This document shows positions 23,299-35,191 of a stretch of DNA of 64,000 nt, piece by piece. The stretch covers positions 434,001-498,000 of the forward strand of contig JAMYHL010000016.1 of NCBI GenBank assembly GCA_025531455.1, read 5' to 3'. The stretch is from Apiotrichum sp. Y4204 (lineage: Eukaryota; Basidiomycota; Tremellomycetes; Trichosporonales; Trichosporonaceae). Made by a program: the position numbers and the translations under genes. Each line of letters opens with the position of its first letter. The first letter of the stretch is position 1. The notes beneath the pieces are model-generated. The model ran no database searches and was not told the DNA's origin. It worked only from the letters and a program-made list of their open reading frames with translations.

Positions 23299-24571
23299 CT
23301 AGAGTAATCTCTCCACCACGAGCTCGAACGCCCGGCCCGCGAACGTTGCCGCGCTCCATCCCCCGAGGACGATGGCCGTCGTCTCCCACGGGCGGGTGGG
23401 GAGGAGTACGCGCAGCCCAAACCCCGCACTCATGCCGCCGAGGAGGCGCGTGCCGGTCCACACGGGGTCCTGCGCCCATGCTTCCGCTGCTGCGCGTGCG
23501 AATGGCGCGAGCGGGGCGAGGAGCGGCAAGTCGAGATCAAGGAAGGCGAGCGGAGAGGAGACGTATCCCTCGCCGCTGCTGCGCGGCGTGTACCATACCC
23601 CGAGGGCGAGCTGGAGGAGGAGCGGGATGAGCGCCGTGTACAGTAGCACGAGGGGGACGAGGAGGGGCAGGAACGCCTCCTGCCGCCCGTCACGCGCGGA
23701 GCCTTTGACCGAGGCGGGATACCACCCCCGGAGACGGAGGACAGCGAGGGCGAGCAGCGTGCTTGCTGCGAGCTGTGCGCCGAGCTCGATGGCGGCATGT
23801 GCGACTGTCAGCCCGAGGAGTGCCGGTGATGGCGTGCTCGGCGCCGAGACGACACGCACGCCCACCTCGGCTGCGAGCGTCGCGAGCGCGAGGCGGACCA
23901 GCGTCTGCGAGAGCTGGAGGTGACGATTTCCTGCGGCCGAGTTGGGGCTGTCCGTGCGCGCCACCATGGGTGCGGGCGGACCTGCGGGCTGCGTTGCGTC
24001 CGCTGCATTGCTAGATTGTTCGCGTTCAGAAGCTGTCGCGCTTGCAGAGGATGTAGCCTGCTCTACAAGCCCGCCATGGGACTGCCGCGTCGATCCTGGG
24101 CGTGCCGATCCCGATCCAGTTTCACCCGACGATCGCCCTGTCTCTCTAGCGCCGTGGGAGGGATCGTCCTGATCTTCGTCGAAGATTTGCGGAATGTCAG
24201 CTCCATCAGCACCTCCACCTAATGCGGGTGCGGTATCCCGCTCACGCTCTGCCAGGTCCGCAGTTGGGAAGGTATCCGCTTGCTGCTTCTCAGTCCGCTC
24301 GCTGGCGGCTACGGCGACGCGCGGCGGCGATCCGCGGTTAAACAGCAAATGTAAGAAGACGCGGGGCTTGAGGAGCACGAGGTCAAGCGCAAGGAAGAGA
24401 GGAGACGACTCGATGAGCGGGTCGACGAACGAGTTGCATTGCGGCTGCGGTTAGAAAGTGCTGAGCTGCAAGACGCACACAGACGGCGAGACGGATGTTT
24501 GAGGCCGACGAGTAGGTCGTGTACACGTGCGGAGAGGGGTGCGCGCAGGTCGTACAGAGGGGCTTCCACAT
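23299..24571 (-). CDS. ARV1: ARV1 sterol/GPI/sphingolipid homeostasis protein (ER membrane)
   Basis: ER membrane protein involved in sterol distribution, GPI anchor synthesis and sphingolipid homeostasis. The zinc-ribbon-like Arv1 homology domain is built across a 34-nt intron: exon 1 (MWKPLCTTCAHPSPHVYTTY, then SSASNIRLAVC) plus exon 2 (PQCNSFVDPLIESSPLFLAL), giving the paired CxxC motifs, followed by DLVLLKPRVFLHLLFNRG. A long disordered loop (residues about 75-200) precedes four or five C-terminal hydrophobic segments (for example LFLPLLVPLVLLYTALIP-type stretches near 23600-23680). About 410 residues, longer than yeast Arv1 because of the loop. The short first exon is supported by the exact restoration of the second CxxC. 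Convergent with THOC1, with only about 110 bases between the stops. Confidence 0.92.
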
Positions 24572-25363
24572 GGTGGAGGGGGGAGATGACATCGATGACA
24601 TGTTGCGTGTTCACCGGATGCAAGGATGGAATGGAGCAGTGACGGATGGAGGGTGGAGTGTGAGTGTTCAGGCTGCGGCGCAGGGATCCAAGACTCCAAG
24701 GATACCAAGACAATCTGGCCGACAATGAAATAATTGACACAACAGCCGGCGTCCTAGAGTCCTCTGCTCCTCGATTCCTCGCTCTCAGGCAGCCAGGGCT
24801 CTACAGGTCGGTCAATGAGATCATCCGATGGGACGGTACACGGCTGGCGGGCGTTGCGGATATCCGTTGCGGTAGCGGTCAAAGCAATGCGTGCAGTGCG
24901 CGGTGAGTCGCGGACGAAACAGCAGGAGGGAGAGATGAGTAGAAGTGGGAAAGTTATCCATAATTGGAAGAGATCACGACGACGACAAAGATGCATGTGC
25001 CGTTCCAGACCACTCTCTCTCTCTCTCTGTCACCTGGTTCTTGGCGCGGAATGAATGACACACAGAAAGGGGGGAATCTCAAGTTGGCGACTGATTTCCC
25101 TTTATTATAGAATCCCCCCATATACCAAAGATGGCTGCGCGGATCGGCGGATCGGCAGGCGGAACCCGGAGCGGCGGCGGAGCATTCTCTCTGTCAGAGT
25201 GACGCGACACGGTCCGACATTGGAAACAGAGAGATTCCATCGAGAGAGAACAGGTGACCACCATTTCCACTGTTTTAGTTTCTCGTTTCTTATCATCCAC
25301 ATCTCTATCCCCATCCATCTCCATACATTTCATCTCCATTCTCTGCACATCCAATATCCTATT
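24572..25363. other. Divergent region ARV1 / stress-protein gene
   Basis: 792 bases. Contains a CT dinucleotide run (25012-25029) and a C/T/A-rich leader before 25364. No coding signal. Confidence 0.5.
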
Positions 25364-27063
25364 ATGGCCCACCAATCGCCTCCCCCGCTGCGCTCGTCGC
25401 TCAAGTTTGCCGGCCCGCCGTCCGACACCCCCTCGGCTATCAGCTCCACCTACAACTTTGGCCGCCCCGAGTCCACCTACGCGGCCTCGACCATCAGCTC
25501 GGCGCCGACGAGCGCAACCTTTCCCCCGCACTCGGCCATCGCGTCGCCGCGTGGATCCATCTCCACGCTCCAAGCGGCCGGCTTCCCACGCACGACTACC
25601 GGCGACTCGGGGACGCTCAACGAGGGAAAGTACCGCCGTAAAGTGGGCTTTGAGGCGTTCAACGACGACCAGCCAGACACCCTCTTCACGTTTACCTGCC
25701 AGGTGAGTTCTGCTGTTGGAGTCGAGTGTTGGGATGGTATAGACTACGGCGAGGCGGTGCACCGCATGCTCGCGGCGGATGGGCATGCGCCCACATCACA
25801 TCCGGCGGTCCCGGTCTGGGCGATGCGGGAGCGCGAGCGCGAGGGCCAGCACAAGGAACCGATCAGTCTCGCAGGTCTGGCCATTCTCTTGTTCTGGTGA
25901 TCGGGATGCACTCGCGTCGAAAGGATCTATCGAACCCTCCAGATGGATGCCATCGGTCGCAGGGCGGACAGGGAGCGCAGGGAGAGTTCAGGACAATGCT
26001 CCTGACTTGTATCATCTCCAGCCTCACAGGCCGCGACCGGCGTCCGCGGTCTTCCGTTCTTGCATCCTGCAACTGGTGGCATTTCCAGGGCCGTGGTGGA
26101 CGTCATATTCCTATGATGGCAGCTGCTCGACGCCCGGATCACCCACCTGCCCTGCCGCCGGGTGAGCGGAAACTGGGTGTTCCGTGCCGGGTGCACCCGG
26201 ACAGCTCCATCCGTCGCGGGCGGACTCGGAGGGTGCGCGAGAGCCGCCGCCGATATCTATAGGCCGAAGCTCGGAACGATGGCGAGCGACTGAGTGGAAA
26301 ATATGGCTCTGTTGTCCTAGTGCCGAACTAACATCCAGGCCAAAAGCGAAGGTTACAAGCGGTCACGAAACACGCGTGTGCTTCTCGTCGCGGTGTCGCC
26401 TGACGAGACCGGCGAGGACGCCCTCGACTGGCTGATGAGCGAGCTCGTCGAGGATGGCGATGAGATTGTCGCCGTGCGCGTCAAGGAGATGAGCGACGAT
26501 GGTGAGCTACACACGTGCTCTCGTAGCTCACACTAACATGCAGAACGCCATACTGAGGAGGCGCACGAGGAACTGCGCGAGGAGGCGCAGGAAATTCTAC
26601 GCACAGTTCTGCGCAAGAACGATGAGGAAGACGGACGCAGGATCTCGGTCATCGTCGAGCTTGTGGTTGGCCGCGTTCAGGACATGATCCTGAAGATGAT
26701 CGCCCTCTACCGCCCAGACTGTGAGTGAAGCGATCAATCTCAGTTCACGCGTCTGACAATCCAGCCTTGATAGTCGGCACAAAGGGCCAGCGCTCGCGTC
26801 TCCAGAACTGGGGCAAGGCGTTCGGCGCACCAGGCATGGGCTCGATTTCGCGTTTCGCCGTCTCGCACTCGCCCGTCCCTGTGGTGGTCGTCCGCCCAGA
26901 GCGCAAGGTCAAGAAGACGATGAAGCGCCGCGAGGCGGCAGGCAAGGGCGGGCAGTATGCGTCGCTTGTCGGCCCCGACGACAACATCCTCAGCCGCAGC
27001 CGCAGCCGCGAGCGCTCCCGCTCCCGTGACCCCTCGCGTGAGCGCGGCAGCCGAAGCGAGTAG
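25364..27063 (+). CDS. Universal stress protein (UspA-domain) family protein
   Basis: Cytosolic nucleotide-binding-fold protein of the fungal USP family. Exon 1 (25364-25702) is a Ser/Thr/Pro-rich N-terminus ending YRRKVGFEAFND, then the family-typical TLFTFTCQ. After a 636-nt intron, exon 2 resumes AKSEGYKRSRNTRVLLVAVS, DETGEDALDWLMSELVEDGD and EIVAVRVKEM. The following exons give VIVELVVGRVQDMILKMIAL and SLIVGTKGQRSRLQNWGKAF, ending with FAVSHSPVPVVVVRPERK. The G-x-[KR]-G...S...S-x-P-V-[PL]-V-V-V pattern matches the ATP-binding type of USP. The C-terminus is basic with RS repeats (SRSRSRERSRSRD). About 325 residues. Induction by stress is family inference. Confidence 0.9.
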
Positions 27064-27929
27064 AGTAGCGGCGCGAATGTGGGTGGAGTGTAGTGAGGAT
27101 ACGCGGCCATGGTCTCAGTGAGACTGCTGCGGTCCAGATCTGACGGCAGCACAGGCGCGATGAGACGACCTCGCCTCGCGGCGAATCTCCCGTGCTCTCC
27201 CCTGTCATATACATTGTAGTTGTACTTGATTCCTATGCTTTCTTTCCCTACTGATGCAGGTGGTTAATCGACCGGGGCAGTACTGACCACTGAGCAGGCA
27301 ACACGCACTTGCTCGCCTCTCACAGTCCCTTCACCTGTTTCCCCATGTATCACCACCACTCGTAACTTTTCTGACCCCTTTGCCCCACGAGCGCCGGTAC
27401 CTATGCATACCGGGTGATAAAATGCGGATAAGCTACCATGATCCCAATCAAGACAAAATACGATGCTGGCGGTCCAGTACTGCCTACCACTGATACTGCT
27501 GGCGTCTGACACTCTGCTGACTGTTTTACTTCAATGCTAAAGAAAATGCTATATGAGACGATACGGAGACAGCAGCCTAGAGTGGAGGCTGGGGGCCAGG
27601 AAACAGGCGACAGATGGACCGGACGCCGGGGGGGTATGTTACTGTACTTAGGACATGATGAAGTTTGTGGTGGCTGCCGGCACAAGAGACTCCGGGGCAC
27701 TTGCGCAGCGATATATACAACGGACCCACACCTGGTGAGTGAGGAGAAGAGGTGTTGGACAGGAGGAAGGTTGAAAGTCGTGGGCGAAGGGAGGAACCGT
27801 GTAGGAGAGAGGGTTCAGAGTTCTTGAGGGATACTAATGAGCACGTCGGCTTCCGAACTGCGCTGAAATTTGGGAGCTGCCGCGATTCCAAGATGCACAC
27901 GAGGTTGATCATGACAAGAGATCATCCAC
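27064..27929. other. Convergent 3' region
   Basis: 866 bases between the stops of the stress-protein gene and the membrane-protein gene. No frame with coding bias; no RNA gene recognised. Confidence 0.5.
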
Positions 27930-29799
27930 TCAGCGCGCAACGCCGAACTCGACCTGATGCGGTTCAGCGTGTACCGACGACGGGGAGACTGGTGAGGGTG
28001 TAGCGCGCGCCCACGAGACGGTTTGCAGATCGGGTGGGTTCTCGCTACACGCTTTGTAAAGCTTCAAATGCTTCGACTTTGATTCTCCACCGTTCAGAGG
28101 GACGACCATGCCGGGTGGAACGAGAGACGACTGGCTGGGTCCGACCCTGCTAGTCCTATTACTATAGAGGGAACCTTCAGACTTCGCGTCATCGTTGTAG
28201 TCCAGCCAGTCGTCGTAGTTGGATAAGCGGAAGTCCTCTCCGTCGCGTTGCTTGACTGGCGAGGCATGGGCGTCTTCGTCCGAGTGATTGTCCTGGTGTT
28301 CCAACGTCTCCTTCTCTGGCAGCCGACCAAATGTGTTGTGCCGAGGAAGAGTGGTAGAGCCAACGAGCCCAACTCCAGCCATACCCGGCACCGTCAAATG
28401 GCTCGCAAGGCTGCCCCGACTCGCACGGGTGGCACGTCCAGGGAGATGAGGCACAGCTAATTGAGATAATTTCTTCCACCGAGGGTGAGGAGAGACAGGA
28501 TCGTCGGAAAAGTCGAGAGCCGAATGTGTGGTACCGTTGCGCTTCAGATTCGCTGCATTTGTAGCACCATACACCTTTTCGTCGTTGTCGTTGGCAAGGC
28601 GGTTACCACGACGTCGGCCCTGGGGGTCAGAAAGGAGAAGTGTGTCACACTGCCACATTTCGAGACGCACCATACACTGGCAGATTGCGATGAGAAAGGC
28701 AACAAAGCATACGCAGCCAACAACGATCCCTGAACTGTCAGTCTCGGAGAGGAACGATATTAGCTCACCGGCAATGGCACCGCTGGAGAGGATGATCTTG
28801 TTTGATGACGAGCTCATTTCCGCAGCTGACTTTACCGGGCCAGAGGCGGACGAACTTGATGCAGAAGTTTGTGGCGGTCCGACGACTTCAGTCTCCGCGA
28901 AGGGTGTTTCGGAACTGGTTGCTGCGGGCAACGCACTGGCCGTTGAGACCGAGAGTCGAACGGAGCTGAGAGAGGTAGCCAACGAGGTAGAAGTATGAAG
29001 AGATGCGCTCGATGAGGACTCGGTCACCATCGCACCAGCAGGCCACCCCGTCTCCGAGGATGCAGTTTCAGACCATCTCGTTTCAGACCATGTAGATTCC
29101 GCCACAGATGTTGATGATGTCTCTTCAGGGCTCCATGTTGAAGTCGGCTCCCAGTGCTCTGTGGATGAGGACTCATGATGTTCGCTGGACCATGTGGTTT
29201 CCGAGCTGGCTGGTTGAGTTTCAGTTGGCGGGGACTCAGTGCTTGCTGAAGGTGGCTGCTCCTCCCAAGTTGAGGTCTCGGTCGCGCTGTGGCATTGTCA
29301 GAAGCTGCAAGTAGTGTTACAAATTCACTCACGACCATGATTCGGATGTTTGGGTGGGATCAGTAGGGGGAGATTCGGTAGGGCTGTTAGCCTCCGAGAC
29401 AGTCTGCGACGCCTCAGGCGATGGTGATTGTTCGGGTTCCTGCGGCGACCGCGGCACAGGCTCGGTGGTGGACGGCGTCGAAGAGTCCGGGTCTTCAGAA
29501 GTCTGAGTAGGGGACGGTTCGGCCGGAGGCTCGGCGGGCGTCTCGGCGGGCGGCTCAGCAGGAGGCTCGGCAGAAGGCTGGGTGGGAGGTTCGGCCGGAG
29601 GCTCGGCGGGAGGTTCGGTTGGAGGCTCGGTGGGAGGCTCGGTTGTAGGCTCGGTGGGAGGCTCGGCGGGCGGATCGGCGGGGGGCTCGGCGGGACCCTC
29701 CTGCCGACGACTAATGTCTGGGTCACCGTGGGGTGCTGAGCGGCCTCGCAGACGATGCGGCCTCCGGAACTGGCGGGCCGACATGCGCGGTCGGCTCAT
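27930..29799 (-). CDS. Mucin-like single-pass membrane protein, 5' end unresolved
   Basis: Not assigned to a named family. From the first downstream ATG (29799) the protein has a PAEPP/TEPP-rich segment (29507-29706), a long Ser/Thr/Glu/Trp-containing region (TTWSSEHHESSSTEHWEP type) suited to O-glycosylation, then a membrane segment and a cytosolic tail of about 240 residues with many Ser/Thr-Pro sites. The transmembrane helix is best if a 39-nt intron (28730-28768) is removed, giving SSGAIAGIVVGCVCFVAFLI, the glycine-zipper style seen in fungal wall sensors. Another intron is 29287-29332 (46 nt). The start gives no signal peptide, so either upstream exons exist or the annotated start is wrong. 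A surface sensor or cell-wall anchor role is only inference. Confidence 0.65.
29507..29706 (-). repeat. Coding minisatellite, Pro/Glu-rich
   Basis: Tandem degenerate 12-nt units (on the + strand GGCTCGGCGGGAGG variants), translating on the minus strand as (P-A/T-E-P)n. Likely to vary in copy number. Confidence 0.85.
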
Positions 29800-32213
29800 G
29801 CTCTATGATGTCTAGAGTGTGGGTGTTGAGTGCGGGGTAATGCGTACCGCTACCGCAAAGGGAAGACTGAATGCCTCGAAACAAAAGGCGGGAGGGGCAC
29901 GGAATGCACGGAATGTGAGGGCCGTGATAGTCTACAGTGGGTGTAGATGGGCTCTACAGTTCGGAGATCGCGATGAGAAGCGGACGCCGGGGCCGTAGTG
30001 TTGACCTGAAACTCGGACTCAGAGGCGTGAATGGCAAGTGGCGAGGTACGCTTGAGCTTGACACCTGTCAGTCGAGATCTAGATACCCGTGAGTGCGGGG
30101 TCGTACCGGAATGTGGTTGTGAGTTGGGCTGGGACAATCGACTGGGATCGCAAACGCGTGAAGAGTCGCTACGCAACGCGTGGTCCAGCCGGCGTTGGAG
30201 TGTCAATGGAGCTCGAAGGTGCAGTCAGAGGTAGCCGCAAAGGTTCCAGAGGCCGAGAACCGGATGGGCCGACGAGCGGAGTGGTGAGGGCTAAGAGATG
30301 AAGGGGATAACGAGCGTGAGGGATGAGAAGATGCGCAGCTGTCGACGACGGGAGCGGAGCGCTAAAATGGACGTGACGAGAGGGAGGCTGCCGAGCGACC
30401 TGGCTGCGAAGGACGAGGAAGAGATCGAAGAGAGTGGGTAAGAAGAAGAGATTGGTGGTGAAAGGACAATGCACGACAGCGAGTAGAAGGGCAAGGACGA
30501 CGTGCAGGAGAATCAACGAGCCGAGGGATGAGGTGGGGCGGAGACCTGAACACAGAGCGCGGACAAGAACAAGGACAACGACAGAACAAGAGAGGGGGAG
30601 AGAGACAGCAACTCGAACGTGAGCAGCGACATGTGGCCCCCTCGCCCCCTTTCCTGGCCTCCTGGTCCCCAAGACGACTCTCATTGCGACAGAGTACCAC
30701 TCGGCAGCGGTGGACCGTGCATTGCAATCGTAAAGGTGGCGTCCGAGCCACACTGACGCCAATACTTCTTCTGTATATTCTGTACAGCGGCTGGTTACTG
30801 TCGTCTGCGAATCACCAGCGCGTAGAGAGGAAAGAAAAGCAGACGACAGGCGGTCAGAAGCTAGCGGCATCGTCGTGTTGATGATCGCCGACGCTACCGA
30901 CGACGGCGACGACGACAGTGACGATGATCCTTACGCCCTTGCGCGACAGCATCAGCCTAGCTCAATCTGATGTCTGTGGGTTGTGGGCCCCATGATCCCA
31001 TGATTCGCCAGAGCCGCGTGATCCCCTTCACGTTTTGTGTTGTTTTTACGTTGCTTTGCATGCTCTGCACGCTGTACATTCCAGCACCTAGCACCGCATT
31101 GCAGTTGCAGTACCCATAGACTCACGGATCACGGCCCGCACGGTCCGTCGCTGTATCAGCTGCGCGCACCACCTCATCTTGGACGTCTTGGACGACGCCA
31201 CGAAACCCGCCCCTGCAACATTGCTCCTGGCCTCCTCCCTGCTTTTCCTGGCCTCCTGGGGCGTCGCGGCGTAGTTGTGGCGCTTGTCGCAGGTTGAGGC
31301 ATGACCTTGGTCGTGGGGAGGTATCTGTTTGGTTCTTGCGTTCTTCGGGGGCTCGTAGCATGTCCAGGAGGCAGGAGCTCAGGATCGCGGCGCATGGTAC
31401 CCTCGATCCCCCGCTCATTATACATTATGCTCTCGTGCGCGTGCTCTGTACGCTCCGTCCCCTGGCCCCTTGTCAGCTTGCCAGCTTGTGCTGCGTTCTC
31501 TTGGTTCTGCTACGCCGCACGACGTGCACCCGCACAGTCCCAGGGATCCCCGGGCCCTCGATCACACATGTCCACGCCATTGTGCAGCACGAACCATGAA
31601 AAGTTGGCACAGATCACTGGGCGGTGGAGAGAGTTTGCGGCGGTAGACCGAGTTTCCCTGTGGCCTGTGGACAGCGATGGTATCTGGTGCATGGTATCGA
31701 TACACAATCTAGTCGCCCTCTATTTGCAGCTACGTTTCAGCTACAGTTACACATATAACATTGTCAGAGTCCACATGGGCAGCCATGCTTGGCACTAGCA
31801 ACGGCCCGCCGCACTACGTGAGGCACCCGGCCGATACCCCAAGTACCCATGACCCCGTCTCAGCCGAGGTCATGGTCGTATGGATGCCGACTAATTGCTG
31901 ATTACTGAAGCCTCTGGACCACGGTGTATGAGTGGATATGGGTACGCAGGGCATGCGCAGGGTCCTCGGGCCGGACACAATTGGCAGGAATGGAGGAACG
32001 AAAGGAGATGGAGGGCCACGGCCGCATTATTGCTGTTTCGGGGCGGCGTGGTACTGATACAGGGCCGTCTGATGATATCAAACAGCACCTACAGAGGTCT
32101 CGGATCTTATTGAAGTCGATGCTGGTCTTATCCGTCCACGGTTGTCGAGAGCCGTACGACGACCGTACGACGACCACACCAGTTTCATGATCCTAGGGCG
32201 TCTAGTCACTCCA
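29800..32213. other. Long upstream/intergenic region
   Basis: 2,414 bases between the membrane-protein start and the TRM44 stop. The part 29803-30629 lacks any ATG on the minus strand and is pyrimidine-rich on that strand, as expected for a leader with possible upstream exons. From 30900 to 32213 I see no gene on either strand. Confidence 0.5.
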
Positions 32214-34703
32214 CTAATGGTCCTTGCCCTCCTTAATGCGCACAGCAAAGCTCCCGCGCGCACGCACGGCGTTGACTTCATCAAGCGCCCATTCACGACA
32301 CGCACGGTCCGCGGCTGATGCCGAAGCGGCCGCCACTGCTCCGTTTTCGGCGGCGGGCGGTGCCTCGGAATCGGCGCCCTTTGAGCTTCCGCTGCCACTG
32401 CTCGGTTCGCCGTCCCCAGTCCACCGCCGACGGGCGACAATCGCCCAGCCACGGGTGGACGGAATGCGCAGACTCTCCTTCTCCCACCGCCACCCGCACA
32501 GCAAACCGCAGTACCCCAGCCACATGGTGTACGCCTTGTACCTGCTTGCCCCGGGCTCCAGCCCGTCGTCAAACCCGCCAGCCGGGGTATACGGGTGTTC
32601 CGGAGGGTGGAAGACGGTGGACGTGTACTTGCCATCGAGGGTGTGCGCGCAGCACGGGAGGGAGAGGTAAGGCACTGGAGTTGACGGGATAAGTGAGAGG
32701 AGGGGGATCCACGGCTGAGGCGTTAGTTGAGACCTGATGGTGTGGTACTGGGGTGTGACATTGGGAGAGACTCGTTTCGTCTCACTGTGAACCAGTCGGA
32801 CGAAGACCCATGCCCTGCCACCCCACCACAGTCATTCTTCACTCACCGTGAGCTCGTCGGCGTGGTTTCCGATGAGGAAGCAGCCCTCTTTCACGATACA
32901 CTCCTCCTTACCGGGCCAATTCCCGCTCTCCCATTCTTCAATAGTGTCCGGGAAGAAGCCGGGCATGTCGATAGCGAGCTCCACGAGCGCGGCCCGTGTC
33001 GTCGCCGGGTATTGCGGCCAGGTACGCCTCTGCCGCAGCTCGTACCCCTTTCCGAAATAGCCCTGTGGCGTTAGCAAGGGACGGAGAAGAACTGAAGGAA
33101 TGGAGGACCGAGGTGCTGTTTTGAGGAACTCGGCGCGAGTGTTACTAGATCAGACACTGGAGTGCTATCTTCGCCTCTGTGGTCCAGGTATGCACTGCGC
33201 CCCTAAAGAGACGTCCTTTTATCTTGCAAACACACCGCTGACCCCACCCCACTCTCCATAGTCCATGACTCACCTCCGAAACGAGAATATGCACCAAAAG
33301 GCCATTCCCGCAGCCGAGATCAATGAAGCCTCCTGGAGGACGACCCCATTTATCCCATTCCATACCGGTCACGAGGCCTTGCCCCTGGTCGCCCTCGCGC
33401 ACGGGGTACATGTCCTTCCAGAGGAGCATAAGAAAAGCGGCAATTGCAATGTCCTGTGATCCCCAAGCAGAAAGGTTGGACGGCAGAAGCCGATCGTCGG
33501 GTGAGCCAGTGTCCACAGCGAGAGATTTTGCCTGGCGTCGGCGTCGGCATCGGATAGCATCGGCGCGTCCGATGCCCCTGGCCCGATCCTTGCTCGGCCC
33601 CAGAAGCCCAGCAGCCAGTACTCACCTTCCATACGTGGCGCTTCACGTCCTCTACGCGCGTGCTCCATGCCTGCGGCACGCGTGAGTCCAGGTGCTTGTG
33701 TCTCTCCTTGAGTGCTTGGTACAGGTCCTGGAATGGCTCGCGACGGATGATTGTCTGGCGTAAGCTTAGGCAAGACCAGACAGCTCACATCATGAACAAC
33801 ACGCTTAACGTAACCCTGCGCACTCCCGTGTCCGTGTTTGTGCAGCCTCTCGAGCAAGGCAAGGCAGGTCCGCTGCAGGCGGCGCTCAGCAACTGCCCGA
33901 GCCTCGGCCTTAGCCTCCTCCGTCTCCTCCTCGAGCACTGTCGCTGGTGGGGCGACCGTCTCACTTCCAGGTGTATCGCTCCCCGGTCCCGCAAGAGGAC
34001 TTCTCCGGCGGGGCGGCTTCGGATGCGGTGAGAGGAATTCTGTCCCACACGGAGTGTCCGGGAAGGGAAGATACGCGACCGAGATGGTACCGTAGACGCG
34101 CTGCATACCCTCGGGCGGCATCTCCTCGTCGGCGTCCGTCGTATCCCACAAGAACGCAAGCTTGCGCACAGGCGGGTGGTAGAAGGGGACGTTGGCCGCC
34201 GAGTCGGCCACCGGGATCTTGACAACAACGCCACGGTCGCTGTTCGGCGACGAATATGCGATAACCCGCTGGTCGAGGCGGGCATCACGGCGCGGCTGGC
34301 GCGGGATAAACTGAACCTTGTCATGCGATACCATCTCCAGACCCAGGCGCTCAGCGAGGACTGCGTCCCCTGGCTCCTCGTTATCCTCCTGTGGCTCCGC
34401 CCGGAGGATAAGGCCGGAATTGTGCTCCGGGTGAAACGCCATTTCGTGCAGCACCTCGTGGAAAGTCTCGAGTGGAAAGTATGCCGGCGCGCTCAGCGGC
34501 GTTATCCACGTCTCGGAATCGCTCGAAAGGGGCGACACGACGCTGCGCGGGAGGTATGTCGGGACGAACTTGGGATGCGAGATATTCTGGACTTGTCGCT
34601 GGCCGCGGGGCTTGGCCTCCGGCGCGGCGGTGAGGCCCTCAAACGACGGCCCCGGCGCAAAGCGCGACGACCCCACAGATGATGATGGCGTGTCAGCTGC
34701 CAT
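32214..34703 (-). CDS. TRM44: tRNA (uracil-2'-O)-methyltransferase Trm44
   Basis: Cytosolic SAM-dependent enzyme that makes Um44 in tRNA-Ser. Exon 1 (34703 to about 33790) has family segments [20 protein letters not shown] and [10 protein letters not shown]. The next exons carry [15 protein letters not shown] and [17 protein letters not shown], then the SAM-binding motif [18 protein letters not shown]. The exon at about 32850-33065 has [14 protein letters not shown] and [12 protein letters not shown]; the last exon gives [25 protein letters not shown] and ends [14 protein letters not shown]. The D-[LV]-G-C-G-N-G-L-L-V and IGNHxDELTPW motifs are diagnostic. The start at 34703 (MAADTPSSS) was chosen over ATGs at 34772 and 34829 because those add an unrelated Thr/Asn stretch. 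About 700 residues, longer than yeast. Confidence 0.9.
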
Positions 34704-35191
34704 GTCTGCAGCGAAGTGGTAGTTGATAGGAAGTAGAATGTTTGTTGTTGTAGTCGCGTTGGTTGTCGGCATTGCCGACAGGAGAAATTCGAACTTTGAG
34801 ATGCCTAAATCTTGGGGGGGGGGCTTCACTGGAAAAGACGGTCTTTTTGTTCCACCTCCGTCTTATCCACCTGTACCCCGGAGTGTTGACACCATCTCCG
34901 CAAACCTTGCAGTACTGTACCTCGGTTTGGCCTCCACGTATTGGCGGCGTCGTGCGGCGTCGCGATGGGTCGACGCGTTCCCTGACATTTCAAAAGTCAG
35001 ATGCAATTCGCATAGCGTGTCTTGCTGGAAACTGGGAGTGCAGATACTGTAGCAGCGCAGCAGCCAGTTTCAGCCTGGGTGGAAGAGAGAGGGGTTGCCA
35101 TTGAACGTCGGGGAACTCGTGTCCTCTTCTTCTCTTTTCTCATCTCGACAAAAACCAACCACCCCCCTCCTCAACGACATTTTCCATCAAA
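34704..35191. other. Divergent promoter TRM44 / SMT1
   Basis: 488 bases between divergent starts. A run of nine Gs at 34815-34823 and a C/T-rich SMT1 leader (35125-35190). No gene. Confidence 0.5.

Noticed and set aside
30169..30870. 233-codon minus-strand open frame
   Set aside because: Relies on a non-ATG start and low-complexity C/T sequence; overlaps the ATG-free leader.
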